Below are positions 63,735-64,000 of a stretch of 64,000 nucleotides of DNA, in pieces. The first letter of the stretch is position 1, and every line of letters starts with the position of its first letter. The notes under the pieces were generated by a model. It was given only the letters and a program-made list of their open reading frames with translations, had not been told where the DNA came from and did not search any database. This stretch comes from Actinostola sp. cb2023. Taxonomy: Eukaryota > Cnidaria > Anthozoa > Actiniaria > Actinostolidae. Position numbers and translations under genes: made by a program. The stretch is from positions 239,501 to 303,500 of the forward strand of contig JAUJYZ010001116.1 of the NCBI GenBank assembly GCA_033675265.1. Direction: 5' to 3'.

Positions 63735-64000
63735 GATCGAAAGGGTTTACAGCCCGTATTTCACAAAAATCAACGAAATTAAATAAATTTTATACTACTC
63801 AGTTATCGAAAAAAAAATCCCGATTCTATTCCGAATTTATTCCGATTGATTTCGAAACCTTCCGACTTTTTCTCCGGAAAGTGATCAGCGGTATTACCCA
63901 TGAGAAGTCAAAATAAAAATTACACGTTTACAAAAGAAGGTCATCGAAAATTAAGATAAAATCCGCCTTGTAAGGCTTTCTTTCTACGTATTTTAAAGAA
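63735..64000. other. 5' flank of GCAT
   Basis: AT-rich with several CCGATT / TTCCGA words (63830-63885). It is likely the GCAT promoter; no TATA or other clear element is called. Confidence 0.4.

Overview
The window is a piece of an animal nuclear genome. It is AT-rich, it has spliced genes with GT-AG introns, and it is heavily loaded with tandem arrays and short inverted-repeat transposons. All recognised genes are animal housekeeping, cytoskeletal or ubiquitin-system genes. Their divergence from vertebrate versions, together with the many foldback elements, suggests an early-branching marine invertebrate, perhaps a sponge; this is an inference. No rRNA, tRNA, CRISPR array or bacterial operon was seen.

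Layout. 1-4124: upstream intron of a NCKAP1/HEM gene, almost entirely minisatellites. 4125-10509 (+): nine 3' exons of NCKAP1. 13078-15159 (-): a small predicted secreted gene with a seven-cysteine MANSC-like module. 15592-19062: a 31-bp minisatellite interrupted by a 1.2-kb foldback element. 20831-22774 (-): a PHF13/PHF23-like PHD-finger gene. 22775-27135: intergenic, with MITEs and arrays. 27136-33200 (-): NUP35, complete in ten exons. 33525-34031 (+): MRPL13, head to head with NUP35. 35586-36272 (-): GID8, intronless, head to head with RPL15 (36.49-38.67 kb, +). 38.7-42.1 kb: intergenic foldback elements. 42151-51077 (-): an 851-residue OTULIN-family deubiquitinase with a membrane anchor. 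54216-63734 (-): GCAT (2-amino-3-ketobutyrate CoA ligase), complete in twelve exons.

Exon boundaries were placed by translating both strands and requiring GT/AG sites with continuous reading phase. For NUP35, OTULIN-like, GCAT, PHF13/23 and RPL15 the exon lengths sum to an exact open frame from ATG to stop. One NUP35 junction (exon 3 to exon 4) and the last residues of NCKAP1 are less certain.

The most unusual signal is that several intronic tandem arrays are built from the neighbouring exon edge and its splice site. NUP35 exon 9 plus its donor is repeated about 16 times as a 70-bp unit. The last exon of NCKAP1 plus its acceptor is present three times (103-bp unit). The 3' edge plus donor of the large OTULIN-like exon is repeated as a 56-bp unit. 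The acceptor tract of GCAT exon 9 is repeated about 22 times as a 24-bp unit. Four independent cases in 64 kb suggest a recurrent process that seeds tandem arrays at exon-intron junctions. NCKAP1 introns also hold an array of about 40 perfect CArG (SRF-type) boxes next to an array of about 48 CCAATCAG (NF-Y-type) boxes. Other notable items are a Pack-MULE-like element carrying a RecQ-type helicase fragment, a 1.4-kb palindrome with the same ORF in both arms, and an active-site-complete but membrane-anchored OTULIN homologue.
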